Assembly: GCA_034670405.1 (NCBI GenBank)
Contig: JAXDDX010000013.1
Coordinates: 2,164,501 to 2,228,500 of the forward strand
Reading direction: 5' to 3'
DNA: 64,000 nucleotides
DNA from: Hoplostethus atlanticus
Taxonomy: Eukaryota > Chordata > Actinopteri > Trachichthyiformes > Trachichthyidae
Positions 24,129-37,781 of this stretch are shown in pieces; within the stretch, counting starts at the first letter, position 1, and each line of letters opens with the position of its first letter. Below the pieces are notes generated by a model. The model had not been told where the DNA came from and did no database searches. It worked only from the letters and a program-made list of their open reading frames with translations. The translations under genes were made by a program, and so were the position numbers.

Positions 24129-26800
24129 CATCTCTCACTTTGTAAACTAAATGGTAGCGTGAGTGTGTGTGTGGATGCTTATGACAGAATGCGTGTGTTT
24201 TTTTTACCCCAGCCTCTGGCAGCAGGAGCTGGAGATGTGGTTGTGTTGGCTGCCAGTGTTGATCGATGCCTTGACATCCGCCTCACAGCACTGTAGGGAA
24301 GACAGGGGGGATTTTAGTGACACGACACAATGTTATTTTCCACCTCAGAACAGCACAGCCACCTGCGAGGAAACAACCAGCCACAACAGCACATTTATGC
24401 AGCTCTGGGGAGTCTAAACTGAAATATAAAGCCAGCGTCAATAGCTAATGAACTTTGCACGAACAAAACAAATGTCCCAGTAGTGTATTAGGAAGTAATT
24501 CCCAACCAGAGGTTTGTTTTGGTCAAATATTGCATCTGTATTGATTCTCTGGAGTGTTAAACCACAGAGTTTCAGGTCAATAATGCAGGTGTTTTTGGTT
24601 GAGCAGTCCAATAATTAAAGCTGAATGAAGCTAACACAAACCAGCAAAGGTTATCTGTATAGTATCTGTATAGTCACATCAGATCTTCAGTCTCACAGGG
24701 AAGGTTGCTTTTGGATTACTAGCTCAACTATTAAGCTGATATTGCTGACAGCCTATCCCTTAAGATGCTGATTGCACAACATGTGAAAAGCCCCATGACT
24801 CTTAATGGTTCACTAGAGCATGGAACATTAACCTAGTCGTCCGTGAAGATTTAACTTATTAACCAAACAACTCCAGTTGGACCGTATTAGGATGCATCTC
24901 TTTTATTTGCTGTACCCAACTGTAACATTACACCGTGCGTCAGCTTCCCATTTTCCCGTCACCCTCCGGCTTTATTGTTCACAGCAGTCATGCTAACAGG
25001 CAGCTTGTTTAATGAGCTTCGTCTTCTTCTGCATCCCACAGTTGCTCTGCTGCCTGCAAGCCACTCCATGTCACAACAGTGTGATTCATGGGAGGCGGGG
25101 GGGGGGGCACACTGTGGCAGATTGTACTCATTATGGGGACTGTTGTCTGTAATGGCCCTCCTTATGAAGGAGGCAACCCGTTCGTCATCCCCCTCAGCAG
25201 ATGATGAACCTCCCATCCATAGGTGGACATGAAATACAACCTACTGGAGGGATGAAAATGTATTCAAGGCATATGGTAGCCCTGTGTGCAAGTGAAATCA
25301 GCAATATGGTGGCGCCACCCCCACACTCTGTAGCGTGTGTCACGCTGCGGGAGGAAATTTGATATTTTTCCACTATCAAGCAATGTTACTTTGTACTTAT
25401 GGCACCTCTACCTCAGGTTTTTAAGCCTCTTATAAAGGGGTTACCGACATATCAGAGAACATGTCAATACGCCTGTCTCTTCCTGCCAATCATCCCCTTA
25501 TCTGCCCGACAAAGGATATTTCCCCCCCTTGGAACAAACACTTTCAGTCCACGTGACTCAATCGCACGTCTTGTTTTGATCCTACACGCTCTGTTTGGGG
25601 TAGCTGAGCCCCTTTGTCCCCACTGGCTTATCAGCAGGCCCACAAAACCTGTTCCTTTTGTCTCAGTCTCAGCGGTGCAAAAATCCCTCGCTCTCTCTGA
25701 CGTTTAAAAATAGCTCCAGAATGAGTAACCGAGGAACACTTTGCATGTAATAAGTCGCTGAGAAAAAAAACAATGAGTAATAAGGAAAAACGCTGAATCC
25801 ACTGGAAATGTCTGAAACAGATGGCTACTTTTAAATACACACACACACACAAGCTGTGTTTACATACTCCAAAAGGCTGACTGTGGAGGACAGGAGTTGT
25901 TTGATCATTGTATTGATTTGTCTCGGCTCTGTCTTAGGAGTCAAGCATGGCTGCAACTCTCCCCATTGAGAATCATGACATCATGCTTTTAGCCCCTGGA
26001 TATGTTTAGGCAGTCTACAATGTACTCGCCCCAAATCAGACACATTTCTTGAACTGCGTCATGTTTTTGGTTAGATAAAATAGGTTGAGAGAATGAATGC
26101 AGAAGCTGTTGCTTGTATTTAGACCCAGGAGTCTGAGGGAAAAGCCTGCCGTCTGCTCACACCCATTCCCTAAGGTTAATCACCTTTAATTGGGGGTCTA
26201 TTTTTGTATTTCTCAGTGGAGTGATCCAACTGAGCAGCCCTGGTTTTGCTGTCTGACATTTTAACCTCAATCCAGTCAACAGCAACACAGCCTGTGAGCA
26301 TTTTGTTGCAATATATTGGAGATTAGCTCACCGTGTACATACCATGCAAGCTTTCAGTCTTATTAATGGTTTAAATCAACTTATCAAAAGCATTAACCAT
26401 ATTCCACTGGCAAGATATTATGATGGGCCGAGTCAAAGCTGGAGTAGTTTGTATGAATCCTATGCCATTAGTCATCGCAGTGTGAAGTGTGTGTGTGTGT
26501 GTGTGTGGGGAAGGCAGGGAGCACAACTTCAAATGAAAACTTTCAGTTCCAGACAGCCATTAAGGCCTAGTGAGAATAAGTGTAGCAAGAAAAGATAATA
26601 AATGAAGAGTATGGATGATGAGTCAGAGGGAGCAAATGGTGCTCTCTTCTATTGCTTTCAGGTTTTCAGTTTTAATAGGAATTTTATGCCACTGTTGCCT
26701 CAGATAAGAGGGTTCTTTAAAATCCACCATCAAAGGCATAGATTTCTGGGGAGACAGGTTGTCGTGTCTCTAGTGGAAAGTGCCAAGCTATTGAATGTGA

Positions 26801-26847
<47 letters not shown>

Positions 26848-29800
26848 CGGGGGGGAGTCCATTCAGTCCATACCTTGCATTGAATGAGCAGGGCGGTGAG
26901 GGGGGTCGAGGTCCCGGTGCCCTCGGTCTTCTCGGCGGTCTGTCTGGCCCCGGCCTCGCTGCTGTCGTCCTCCTCATCCGAGCGCAGGCTCCTCTCGCTT
27001 TCCTCCGGAGACTCCCTCTCCTCCGTGGAGTCGTCGGCTGTGCTCTCGCTCCTCTCCTCGGCGTCGGCGGTGCCGTCCTTGTTGTCGGCCAGCGGGGAGC
27101 GGATCCTGCCGCTGGGGTCCTGGGCCTCCCCTCGCAGCCGCGTGATGTTTCCCTCCAGGAGGCGGCGCTGGACAATGTTGTGAGGTTGCTGGAGCGGTAG
27201 AGATGCAAGAGGAAGGGATGGCAGAGGAGGTGGAAATGGATGATTACTTTACAGGAACTGGTCTCAGGCCAAATGTGCAATTTTACAGCAAAGTATTAAG
27301 TACTGTTCAACTGATATGGGTTTTTGAAGGCCAATACTGTGACTTTTCACTGTGTTTATATTTGACCATTTTCATGCCAAGAAATTTTTGGCAAGGTGGA
27401 AAAGCCTAAATATCTGATTTTTAAGGCCAATTCGTCAAACCAACATATTGGTCTAACCCGACTATTAAGGTTAAGTTCTGAGAAGTGAAGATTCATTTTG
27501 GATTTAGGAACTTCTGCAAGCTCTCAGTACGAAACCTTCTCTCTCGGTTAGTCACACAGAAATAGTTTCAACCCTCCTTACTCTTACTAGCAAAACCATA
27601 CAGTGGCAAAGAGACAACCTTTATATTACTATTATATTACATTGTATGAATTCAATAGAAATATGTTTGGTTGAACATGGAGTTAAAAGTAGATTTCCAC
27701 CCTTTTCCAAACAACATGAACTGGCTAAATCGGGGGATGTATCTGGACCATATCAAAAGTAAATTGTGTTTGAGCTGCCTGCACCTCCGTAATCACATTT
27801 CTGTTCACCAGTACAGAGTTACAGGCAGTCCGTATTGTAAGAGGCCAGCGTGCAGGTCACCCAACACCAACAAGTGCATTAATAAAACACGGAGCATTTC
27901 CTTTCAAGGTTTTTTAACACTAAAACCACCAAGATGCAGTACTCTGATCATGTAGAAGATGAAAACGATTCATTAGCTTTAGAAATCATACTTAGTGTAC
28001 ATAGTGTCAAGAATAGGGGAAATCCAACGACTTCATCACTACACATCATAACTTTCAAGCATTGGATCAAATATTATGTATTGTGACCAGTGATTTCTGC
28101 AACATTTCCCTAAAAACTATAGTTGGCTGGTGGGCGGGGGCTTCAATAATTTCTATTAACGAGAAAGTGGATGCTATTCTCTCTTGGCCCACTCAAAAAC
28201 AACACTTATTGTCTGACTCAGTTTCTAGTTGTTTTATTTATCCCGGGAAAGATGGCTGAGCATGCACCCTCTTTCTCAGTAATAACCCGCTTTTCCCGCT
28301 ATTCACACAATAACACACATTCACACTGCAGGCTGTAATTGAAATATGCTCAATAGATATTTTCAAATGCACAATCCTATTCAGTCCTATTTAGGTGCAC
28401 AACAATGACCAGTGTGTATTGCTGTTAAAGCTTATCCTGCCACATAAACAACAATACACACACACCATAGGACAGTAAAGGCACATAAAAAATGACATAT
28501 TGAACGTTGGGTTGAGTCTCATAGAAGCTATCGCTGAGTGTCTCGCCTTCTTCCATCTCTCTCTTCTTTTCTGATGTGATCAACAGGCCACTTTGCTCAG
28601 CCACTTTTAAAGAAATTGGAATGTCTATCCACTTAATTGAGGCTGTTGCCGCTGTAAGAGATGACAGTGATTTTCTCTGATCAGGGAGGTCATTCTGGGT
28701 CAGAAAGAAAGAAAAAAAAGAAAGAAGTCTTTTATTCGCAACATCGAACACATGCAGGGGCGAAGTGGCCGCCAACACAACACAACACACACAACACACA
28801 CATGCAGGGTAGAGTGTCCGAGTGGTTTGAGTTCACTGAAAAATGACTTGAGCCCTATCAGATGTCCATACATGCTAGACCGTCTCATGTGAGAAGGTAG
28901 AGAATCTGGGAGAAGCTTCAGTTCTTACGAGGTAGCGCGTGGGTGAACACAGCACCGTGAATCAGCCTGGAAAAGCAATTTGTTTTCATTCCCCCCGACA
29001 ATGACATGCTTGTGCCGGTGCAAAGACAGTACGCTGTGTTTTTGCGCTTGGAAAGAATCGTATTGTATTGCATAAGGAATGGTAGATTACAAATCCTGAC
29101 CTTGCACCCATGAGGGAGCCCTATCCAACAGCCGTGACTGTGTGACTGCAAGAGAAAGCGAGAAAGAATCGGCACAGGCACAGACAAACCAGGATATTCT
29201 GTTCCCTAATTCTCTTCATGTTACTCGTTATTGTTTGTTGTTGCCTTGGTTGGATTAATTGTCTCCACAGCGATTCCGGAAACTGCTGCCAAACTATTCC
29301 TGTCCAGAAATTGAATGAAGGCAAAGAGAATTTCAGAAGCCGCCGAGCAGCAACAGAGAGAGACAGACAGAAAACTAATAAGAAAAGACATGGGGGTCCA
29401 GAAGACCGAGGCCCCATAACCTAGCAGTAATAGTGTCATCTCATGCCTGGCCTTGTCTGGGTCTCAGTGGGCTGTCCTCATGTTACAATGACGCTTCATT
29501 ACTCGATGCACCAGTAGCTCAGCACAGGTCATCGAGGAGTCACTTCAGATGCCGCTGTTTTTATTAACCTTTTCCGCTCTATACCTCCTTTTCTGTCATT
29601 TAGTCTCACCTTCAGTCTTCACATTTTATGTCTCTTAAAACCAGACAGACGGGGTGAGATAATTCCAGTTATTTCTGTTGCAGTTTCACTTGCTTCAAGA
29701 ATTGTCCAGCAACAAGTGTCAGAAGCAAGGACGATCACTTCACTAACGCCGTCTCAAGGCCTTGTGGTTTGATTCAAGGCAAGAAAAATAAGGTTTTAAG

Positions 29801-32720
29801 ACTCAATGCTAGCTTATGTGCTGCTCTCCATCGAGCCACGAGGCAACCCGGCCATGCTGCAAAACGAGGCTGTGGGTCAACCGGCCATCACCACCTATGC
29901 CACTGAAGTGCAATTTGCCCCCTTTCCTCTCCAAGCTCCAGCTGTGGCTGAGCAGTGTTTAGCTGCATTATAAACAAGCAGTGGTGATGGCTTCCTCTCC
30001 TCACTGCAGGAGCTTTCGCAGAATAAGCCTCTTCACAATGAACCGCTTGACATCCACACAAATCAAATTCAATCAGCCGGGCCACTTTAGACCGGACTGA
30101 ATTGTTACCATCATTGTTATCTTCACATTGTCCCTCTCCTTCTAGCCAAATTTTCTCTCTCTCTCTCTGTGAATACAATTGGCAGTGGATGAGTTGACCT
30201 CTCTCTCACCACAGCCGCTATCAGCGCCACTTTCTTTTTTCAAAGACTGTATTGAACAGGGAATCATTTGACCTCAAGTTCACCTCCAACTGGGCACTAG
30301 ACCAGGCATGCCTAGTAAAGACTGCATTCACCTACATGATAAAAGTAACACAATCCACTGGCTAATTCAGACACTCTTCTCAAGTGTATAACAAGCAGCA
30401 TGTTGAAGAAATGCAGTGAGGTAGGTAAGTAGGTAGGTAGGTACTTTATTAATCCCCAGCAGGAGATAATAAGCCAGGTGACAGTCCATTTGCTCCTGCT
30501 GGCGTGTGAATCAGCAGAGATGTGGAGGATACAGTTTTTGTGAGATCCTTTTCCTCGCCTTGTAGCGCGCCACTTTATAAATTGATTTTTTTAATGATAA
30601 GAATGGGACAAGCATGTCAGGCTTTAACAGGCATAATAACATGAGGGGTGATTTGGGAGAGCGAGAGAGAAGCAGGAAAACAAAATGAGGACGGAAGGAG
30701 AGAGCCAGATAGTTTGATTAAGAGGTCTTTTTCTGCTGGTTGTTAATAGGGTTTTAAAATTTCACTGCCTATGTTTTCCCTGCTCTGCGTTCCCACCAGA
30801 CTAGAAAAAAGGAAACAGAGTAGATTGAATCTGACAGCCAGTAGACACAATGTAATTTCTGTGTTCTCTCTCTCCCTCTCTCTCTCTCTTATCCCTGATG
30901 GCGGGCATCTGTTGCTGCTGAGTTGCCATGAGTTCCCCACGCACACACTAGGGTCAGCTAGCGAGGAAAATCGCGGTAACATGTAAAATCCACAGTTCAC
31001 AACGACACAGCTGCCACGCGCGACCCAGTTCAGAGGTTTTTCGTTTTTTCTAGCACTGTGTTTTAATGGAGAGCCAAACTGCGCGGAGGCTCCCATAACA
31101 ATTTGTTGTGCAACAGTCGCCGTCTCCTTGCTTCTTCCGTGATAACACCTCTGGAGGTGCTGCAAATGTCTCTGCTTGTTAAATTGAGAATATTTCAATT
31201 TGTATCACTCCCTCCTCTGCATAGAAAACGGTTATGACATCTAATAAATACGGAGCAGCCAGCGATGGCCAGTAGATAAGTTGTTCATCATACATTATGC
31301 TTCATGCTTCATTTGACAATGCATTCTGTACTGGCGAAGCAGCTGAGGGGTAATTGGCATGCTTGATTGACTTCGGTCTAATCTGTGTCCTCATCTGTCA
31401 TAGCGTGCAGAGTGAATTTGAATCATTTGATGCATCATAGATGCTGTTGTGGCAGTTGAATTAAACCTTGACTATAATCCCTTTTGCTTAACAGTGAATG
31501 TGTGGCATTGATTTATTGTGCTGCTGTTAAATCTTTCTGTCCCCCTCCTAGATACTCTCTCTGAGACATTGCCTTCTGCTTTTTCTTGTTTGAACCCAAA
31601 GCTCAGCATTAGTCTCATCACTGCCATTCTGCAAAAGGTTATTTAAGGTTATTTAATTAAAAGTTATTTCCTTCAGGTGAGTTGAAATGTTCACCTACTT
31701 GCAGTAATTAAACGTATTCAGGCTTGTATGTGTTTATGTTGCCCTTTGACGTTAAAGGAAATGTTCACTTTTAATGGGATGTTGTGGTTTGGCAAGCTGT
31801 GCTAAACTCAGGATAAAACTGGTAGCTTCATGCACACACACACACACACACACACTGTCTCTCTCTCTTGTTTTTCCGTTGTGTCCTTTAATACGTAAAC
31901 TGCTGCTGATTTTGCTGATTTGAATCCAGTGGTGACCCATGGACACTAACAGTGTGTCCCAGTACAATCCGGTCTCCTGCCAGTGGGGCAGAAAGACAAG
32001 TGTCAGTGTGTATGACGCCAGCGCTCCCTTTGTCATCCTCTCTCTCTCTTTATGTCTCTCCCTCTCTGTGTGAGATTAGAAGCTGATTGCCATGTGGACT
32101 AATTATCTGACTTCAACCTGCTCCTCTCTCTCATCCCCACCAGTCACGTGGGCTCTTTAATGCCCTTTCTCATTCTGATGGAGGTCCCCACCGGCTGCCT
32201 TCCTGTCACGCTGACCAGGAGGCTGCAGCAGCAACACATCTGCTCCCCTTGACTCCCTCTTCATTCTCATTTTCTCTCTCAGTCCTCCTTCTCTCTCCAT
32301 TTCCCCTCTCATCACTCTCAGCTCTTTCTCTGCCTTTCCCCTTTTCGCCTTTTCCAGGGGCGTGACTAAATCCTAAACTATGGCAAAGTACCTGTAACAT
32401 CATTTGGCAGCAAAACTTTAAAACCTGCTTATATTGATTTAATGTCTGCGGGCAATGACTGATGACTGAAAAGATTATCATCATTGCCATGCCCAACTGA
32501 CGCCCATGTGTTGCTCTCCGTCTAAACTCCCACTTCCTCTGCTTCCCCTATCCCTCGAAATCCTGCATTCTCCCGTCCTGCCACAGCCTCCTCCTTCCTC
32601 TGTTTTTGGTTTGTTTTGTCGTTGTTGTTGTCGTCGGGTATTTTTAGCCTCCTGTCTCCCTACACAGCACTTGGAGCTGCCGAGGGAGAGTGGTGCCGCC
32701 CCTCCACAGCTCCAGATGGC

Positions 32721-32758
<38 letters not shown>

Positions 32759-33262
32759 GGGCTCAGGCTACCTCCCCAGCCCACCTAATTGTCCCAACGC
32801 TAATAATAAGCCTGTATCCGAATCGATTTACCACAGCTTGTTTTGGAGGGAACAGGCGCGGAGAGAAAATGCCAGCAAAATCACGTTGAGTGACACTGTC
32901 GTATTTTGCTTGTCACTTCGAAGTGCTACTTTGGCTTGTTGGGAATCTGTAAACAATTGACTTAAATGGGTGAATTGAGATGGAAATGAGTGGTAAAACC
33001 TATGAGAACCTGCTCTTACAAATCCAAGCACACAGTAGACCACTTAAGTCCTCAAGTCCACTTTACACACTGGATCCTCTATATTAGAATATATATATAT
33101 ATACATATATATAAAATATATACATATAAAATAATGGACTTGAGGCTCTCTCATCCTTCCCTTTCATTAATGCAAGGAGGATGGTCTGTAATCAAGCCTA
33201 CATTGGAGCTCTGACCGCACTCAGAAATACCTGGAGCCTCCAAATTAGACAGATCTCACTCA

Positions 33263-33300
<38 letters not shown>

Positions 33301-36015
33301 ACTCACTCACTCATCTGTAAGAGAGGGAGACGAGGAAACGGAAGGATAACTCGGTAATGGGGAAAGAGGGAGATAAAGAGAAAAGCTACAGGAGGGAGAA
33401 CTGAGAATATGGGTTTGACCAATATGTGTTTTTGAAGGCCAATACCAATATTTTTTAATTGAAGCTATCTAGAACCAGTATTTATATTCTGTGTCTTTAA
33501 ATGTGCCCATTTTCATGTCAGAAATGAGAAGGATTCAGTGTTTCCCCAGAATTGTATTGTTGTCGGGGACGGAAAAGCCTTTGAATTAGCATTAGCATTA
33601 GCATCAAATGACACTGAAACTCTCCATTGAAACCCATGCAAGTGGGATTCAGGTTTTAACACCCCTGAAGCTGTTAAGTAAAAATAAGGAAGAAGCTCCA
33701 TCATGTCGGAGGTGGACCACACTGATTGGCCGATATCTGACTTATTAATAAAAGGTCAATTGGCCTGATATATTGGTCTAACACTAGATGGGCAGAGAAA
33801 GGTGTAGTGCATTGATTTATTTTGGAGTAGCTTTTGGGAGTGCATAAAAAGCAGTGAGGTGAGACAGTAACTTGGGCCAAGCTGACCTTGTCTCCCCTCT
33901 CATTCTCTCCCATTTACATCCATCTGACATCCACATATCTGGCTACTGCGAGTCCCTGGTCCTACTGAATCCTATATCCTCCTTGATCCCCAGCCTTGCA
34001 TCCCTGTATCGCTCTTGCACTTGAACGCTGGCCTGCGTTTGCCCGTTTTCACGCTCACTGCTCCCTCACTCTGCAGTACAGCGTGGCTGGAGTGATGCTG
34101 CTGCTGAGAGTGTGAGGGCCTCGGGCTAAAGAGCAGCAAAACAAATTCACTCTTATATAACAGGCTCCGCTACCGAATCACACACTGCATACGACGGGCC
34201 AGCTAGCAGAAATGAATAGAAACTGGTTACAGATAATAGGTGTGCCTGCTGCTCTGCCACTGCCATACAGAGAGAGTTAAGATGACAATTTTATCAATTT
34301 TAGGTAAGAGTAGCAAATGACAGGTGATTGAGAGGATTTGAATGTCGAGTTGCTCATGCAGTAGTTACTGGCAAGTGAAAATATAAAGGCTTACTTGTAG
34401 ATAGACAGAGAAACAAATAGGCTTGACACCCCCTATCCAGATGACATCACCACCCCAGTAGAGGCAGACAGGCTGCTGTTTTTCGTGCACCTTAGGGAAC
34501 AACATTCTGCTTTCCTTCCATTTAGCACAGCCACAGTCTATTGAAAGCCTGAAGTATTATTGTAGCTGTCTGCAGATAAGAGATGCAGGCACGGCGGAGG
34601 AGTACTGGCAATCGCTGCTGCTTCTTCAAGTTCCCAAGGCTGTTATAACACGGAGGGTGACTTGTTGCAGAAGCCATGCAAATCGTGTCGTGCTCCCCGT
34701 GGCACCGTTCTGCACCCCAGACTGTGTTTCTGATAACCGTTGAGATGAAGTTCATTATTTCTTTCAGGGATGAAGCTAATGGGTATCATCATAAAAGGGT
34801 TTTTGCCTCTGTGGGAGATGTAGAATCACACGCCGCCAGATTGATGAGTTGCACATCAAGCTGCTTTCAGCCAAAAGAGCTTCTGGGAATCCTGACTGAG
34901 ATGTTTTTCTATTTCATACTGAATGGCATTATAGTATTATTGTATTCGCCTCTGGTCCCCAAGAGGCTGTCATCACTGGGGTCAAAAGTGCTTGCCTTTT
35001 TGAATCAACAATTCATTTCCAAGCTTAACATGGGAGTATGTTTACCTCTGGATCTGCAAGTGTGACACCACCTTGTCTTGTGTGAGCATGCCACTACTGC
35101 TAGGGTGCAGAAATGTTCCTGAGCATTCACACCTTAAGTAACAGCTAGCTATCACCCTCACACTTGCAGCTGTGGAATCAGATATCATCTCAGACGCACG
35201 GAGAGGGAGGATATGACCGGGGAGGGGAGAGCATGAAGCTATATAACAGATTACAGACATGTAAGTCGGGCAGCCATAAATACACGGTGCGATAATCACA
35301 GGGCAGCACACTGACGCTGCTGCCTCGCACTGCCAGGGGAAAAAGTTGTGGAAATTCTCTGGGGAATCTGGGAGGCCGCCATCTAACCAGAACTGTGTCA
35401 GGAGAGGGCGGCGGAGTAATAAATTGCTGAGATTATTACCAGGAGTCCCAGAGTCCTCAGTGTATAAGAGCTTTAGTGTAGGAGCTGCACAGAGGACGAC
35501 ATTGGAGATGCCCCACTTAATATTGAGGACTGTCATGCAGAGATGTATCCTTCAAAATAAGTGTGTATGAGCATGTTTGTCTGTCTGTATCTAGATCTAA
35601 CGACATCACCCTCTGTATCTGAGAGTCAGGGTTTGACAAGACATCCCCTCCTGTGTATGCACAGCACAGGACTCTGAATTTTTCATGATGCTTCCAACGG
35701 CGTGTCTCCTTTTCAAGGCCGCTCGTCAAGACGCACTGCTTCAGAAAATGCTACAGATTGTGTCAAGCTGACACTACTCTCTTGACACCCAGGACCGTAT
35801 CTGTTCTGACGACAGCTGAGGATAATAAAGGCTGTCAAAGATTACGAGGCAGTGAGGTAATTAAAGATGCTTCTCCTCATTCCCACCTTTGTATCACTTC
35901 TCTCTCACGCACGGCTGCTGCACGGCAAAACCACGCAGCCTACGCTTGCACACTGCAGACAGATCTTAACACATATTTCCTCCTAAACTCACCACTCAGC
36001 AGCTATCCCCCAAAA

Positions 36016-36051
<36 letters not shown>

Positions 36052-36256
36052 CTAAGCGGCCGGCAACAACAGAGATAACAGCTTCTGCAGCCAAACTCAC
36101 CAAGTCTTTGGACGTGCCCAGCCTCTTCAGCCCGTCCAGGGGCAGAAGGTCAGCCGAGTCCTTGTGTGTGAACTGGGTCGATTGCTTCAGACGCCGTTGC
36201 TGGTGCAGGATGGCTTTGTCCCGGATGGCTAGCTCACCTTTCTTAGCCTCACTCAT
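21416..36256 (-). CDS. nrip2: Nuclear receptor-interacting protein 2
   Basis: Six coding exons, in transcript order 36256-36101, 27188-26874, 24290-24208, 24079-23973, 22994-22942 and 21532-21416, sum to 831 bases (276 residues). The first exon gives the family signature QQRRLKQSTQFTHKDSADLL and RLGTSKDL. Exon 2 adds an acidic Glu/Ser-rich stretch (about residues 87-145) that looks longer than in the mammalian protein. Exons 3-6 form the retroviral-type aspartic-protease-like fold. The expected DTG is INTG here (Asn168), so catalytic Asp is absent. LQTLL (231-235) is an LxxLL nuclear-receptor box. NRIP2 binds ligand-activated nuclear receptors and dampens their transcription. Intron 1 is 8.9 kb. 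The gene is tail-to-tail with itfg2, as neighbours on human 12p13 are, which supports orthology. Confidence 0.92.
24094..24124. repeat. (CA)n microsatellite next to nrip2 exon 4
   Basis: About 31 bases of CA on the plus strand. On the nrip2 transcript it is a (TG)n tract ending some 15 bases before the exon-4 acceptor. Confidence 0.9.
26804..26845. repeat. (GA)n microsatellite next to nrip2 exon 2
   Basis: About 42 bases of GA on the plus strand. On the nrip2 transcript it is a (TC)n tract starting about 28 bases after the exon-2 donor. Confidence 0.95.
27304..27459. repeat. Family 1 inverted-repeat element, internally deleted copy
   Basis: Right end ATATTGGTCTAACCC matches the terminal repeat of the full copy at 33411-33784. 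The interior shares TTTTTGAAGGCCAATAC, ATTTTCATGCC and GGAAAAGCCT with that copy. It lies in nrip2 intron 1. Confidence 0.65.
30418..30465. repeat. LINE-type 3' tail with tetranucleotide run
   Basis: A run of GTAG units leads into GTACTTTATTAATCCCC, resembling the common fish LINE end TACTTTATTGATCCCC. A related tail occurs near 61505-61530. Confidence 0.5.
33411..33784. repeat. Family 1 inverted-repeat element, full-length copy
   Basis: Bounded by GGGTTTGACCAATATGTG and, at the other end, the reverse complement of GTGTTAGACCAATATATC. Thus about 18-base terminal repeats enclose 370 bases with no open frame. Includes a short tandem of ATTAGC units near 33580-33603. It is a non-autonomous DNA transposon; related pieces are at 27304, 43501, 45050, 47396 and 54180. 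Confidence 0.7.
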
Positions 36257-36826
36257 GGTCTCACAGTCTCACACTAAAGCAGTATTTCCACTGCTCTGCA
36301 CAGAAGCACGGGGATGGGGGGGGTGGGAGGGAGGGGGGCCCTAGCCTATAGCAGCACCGGTAGCTCTCAGCAGAGTGAAACGGTACAGCCAGAGCACAGC
36401 AAGAGACAGAGTGGTTCTCCGTGTACTAAGAGGAAGAGCAGGTTTTAAGGGTCGAAGGCAGAGAGCAGTGGTGCTTCAGCCCGGTGCGCTGTATAGGTCC
36501 TCTATTAGGTCCTCAGAAGCAGAATAAACCTGCTCCTCCTTTAGCAGATTACAAATTTTCCTTCTTCCACCTTGTTGTGCCCTTTTTTGAAACGGTGCTG
36601 TCCTTCCCTTTTGAGGCTGCTGTGCTGTGGGATTGAAGTCCTTGACATGTATTTGTATCAGCTGTGGTAGAAGCTATTGTCCTGTCCTGGGTGCTGATGC
36701 TCCTCTGGTGTAGACATGCATCTCCCTCAGAACGTCACACAGGGGCTGTGTGAGACAGCAGAGTGGGAGTGGGACTGTGTGCGAGTGTGTTTTCCCCTCC
36801 CCTTAGTGCAGTCTGTCCTTGTCTCC

Positions 36827-36857
<31 letters not shown>

Positions 36858-37781
36858 ACACACACACACACTCACATCCCTGCTTTAAGGAGGAGTTTAT
36901 ACTCTCCCCTCCAGCCCTCCTCTTACTGTCACACTTGACAGACACACACACTCACCTCAGAACACAGAGCACATCACACACATTTTCTCAGCGGATGCTC
37001 CGTAGAGAGAGGAAACCCAAAGGAACAGAAAACAGTGTCAGACCACAATCTGTACTTTAACCCTTTACAGCCCGTACATGTCACTTACTATTACTATTGC
37101 CCTGCTGTGGAGGTGTGTGAGATCGATGTGATTTGACCCCACATGGAGGATCAATCAGAGCCACTGATGGCCAGAATTGATTTCCACTGCCTCCCCGTTG
37201 GCTGGCAGCCCCACGTAGTAAAGATTAGAATTTCATCCACACTGCCATCACCTGACACCAATTCACATCCTCTAGCTATTGACACGGCCGTGGTTACGAC
37301 CTAGGGATACATTTAATTACATTTGCTAATCCTATATTTCTGATTTAACATTGTCTGGCACTACAGGAATGGATTTTATACGTTGATGTAATCAGAAAAT
37401 ACTTGATAAACACTGAATAGATGTAAAATCAAGTCGAAATACTTGGAAAGGAAGAGCGTTAGTAGAAGTATTGTTTCCTATTAAAGAGGGAGACCTTGTG
37501 AAGGTGAAGTGGAAAATATGACTCCATAAATCTTTTTTTACAGGCATATACCGCCCCCTTCTGGTTATCTTTCTTTATTTCCCCTCATCCAGTAAAGAGT
37601 CGGGCCAATGTGGATTTTCAGTGCCATTAGCATTTAGGTCACATTCCTAAATGCTCCAGATGGAATTGGAACGACGTCCCGTATCCATAGGGACGCAGGT
37701 AAACAGCTCCAGAAGTGTGAAGATCAGCCCCCCACGTCACAGTTGTATTGATTCGAATCAGAGATCATTTCACCTGTGGAC
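36257..37781. promoter_or_regulatory. Shared head-to-head interval of nrip2 and the unknown gene
   Basis: 1.5 kb between the nrip2 start (minus) and the start of the unrecognised gene (plus). Both promoters should lie here. It contains CT/CA simple sequence at 36820-36870 and a reverse CTCF-like site at 37552. No TATA element is convincing on either strand. Confidence 0.4.
37552..37564 (-). promoter_or_regulatory. CTCF-type motif, reverse orientation
   Basis: The minus strand reads CCAGAAGGGGGCG, which fits the CTCF core with one mismatch. It sits about 220 bases before the unknown gene. Confidence 0.4.

Larger units (their letters stand above)
27460..36100. other. nrip2 intron 1, main body
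   Basis: No coding exon is supported in these 8.6 kb. It holds a LINE-type tail at 30418-30465, short CA tracts (31830-31855, 33266-33297, 36018-36050), an AT-rich patch near 33091-33130 and one full family-1 element. Many open frames are products of CT- or CA-rich simple sequence (32506-32960 for example). Regulatory elements could be present but none is clear. Confidence 0.5.

Noticed and set aside
26717..27280. A 187-codon minus-strand open frame rich in Arg and Pro
   Set aside because: It is a shifted frame over nrip2 exon 2, ends in simple repeat, and ignores the splice sites that fit the NRIP2 protein.
32506..32960. Overlapping open frames of 114-127 codons in nrip2 intron 1
   Set aside because: Composition is driven by CT-rich and GA-rich simple sequence; no conserved motif.
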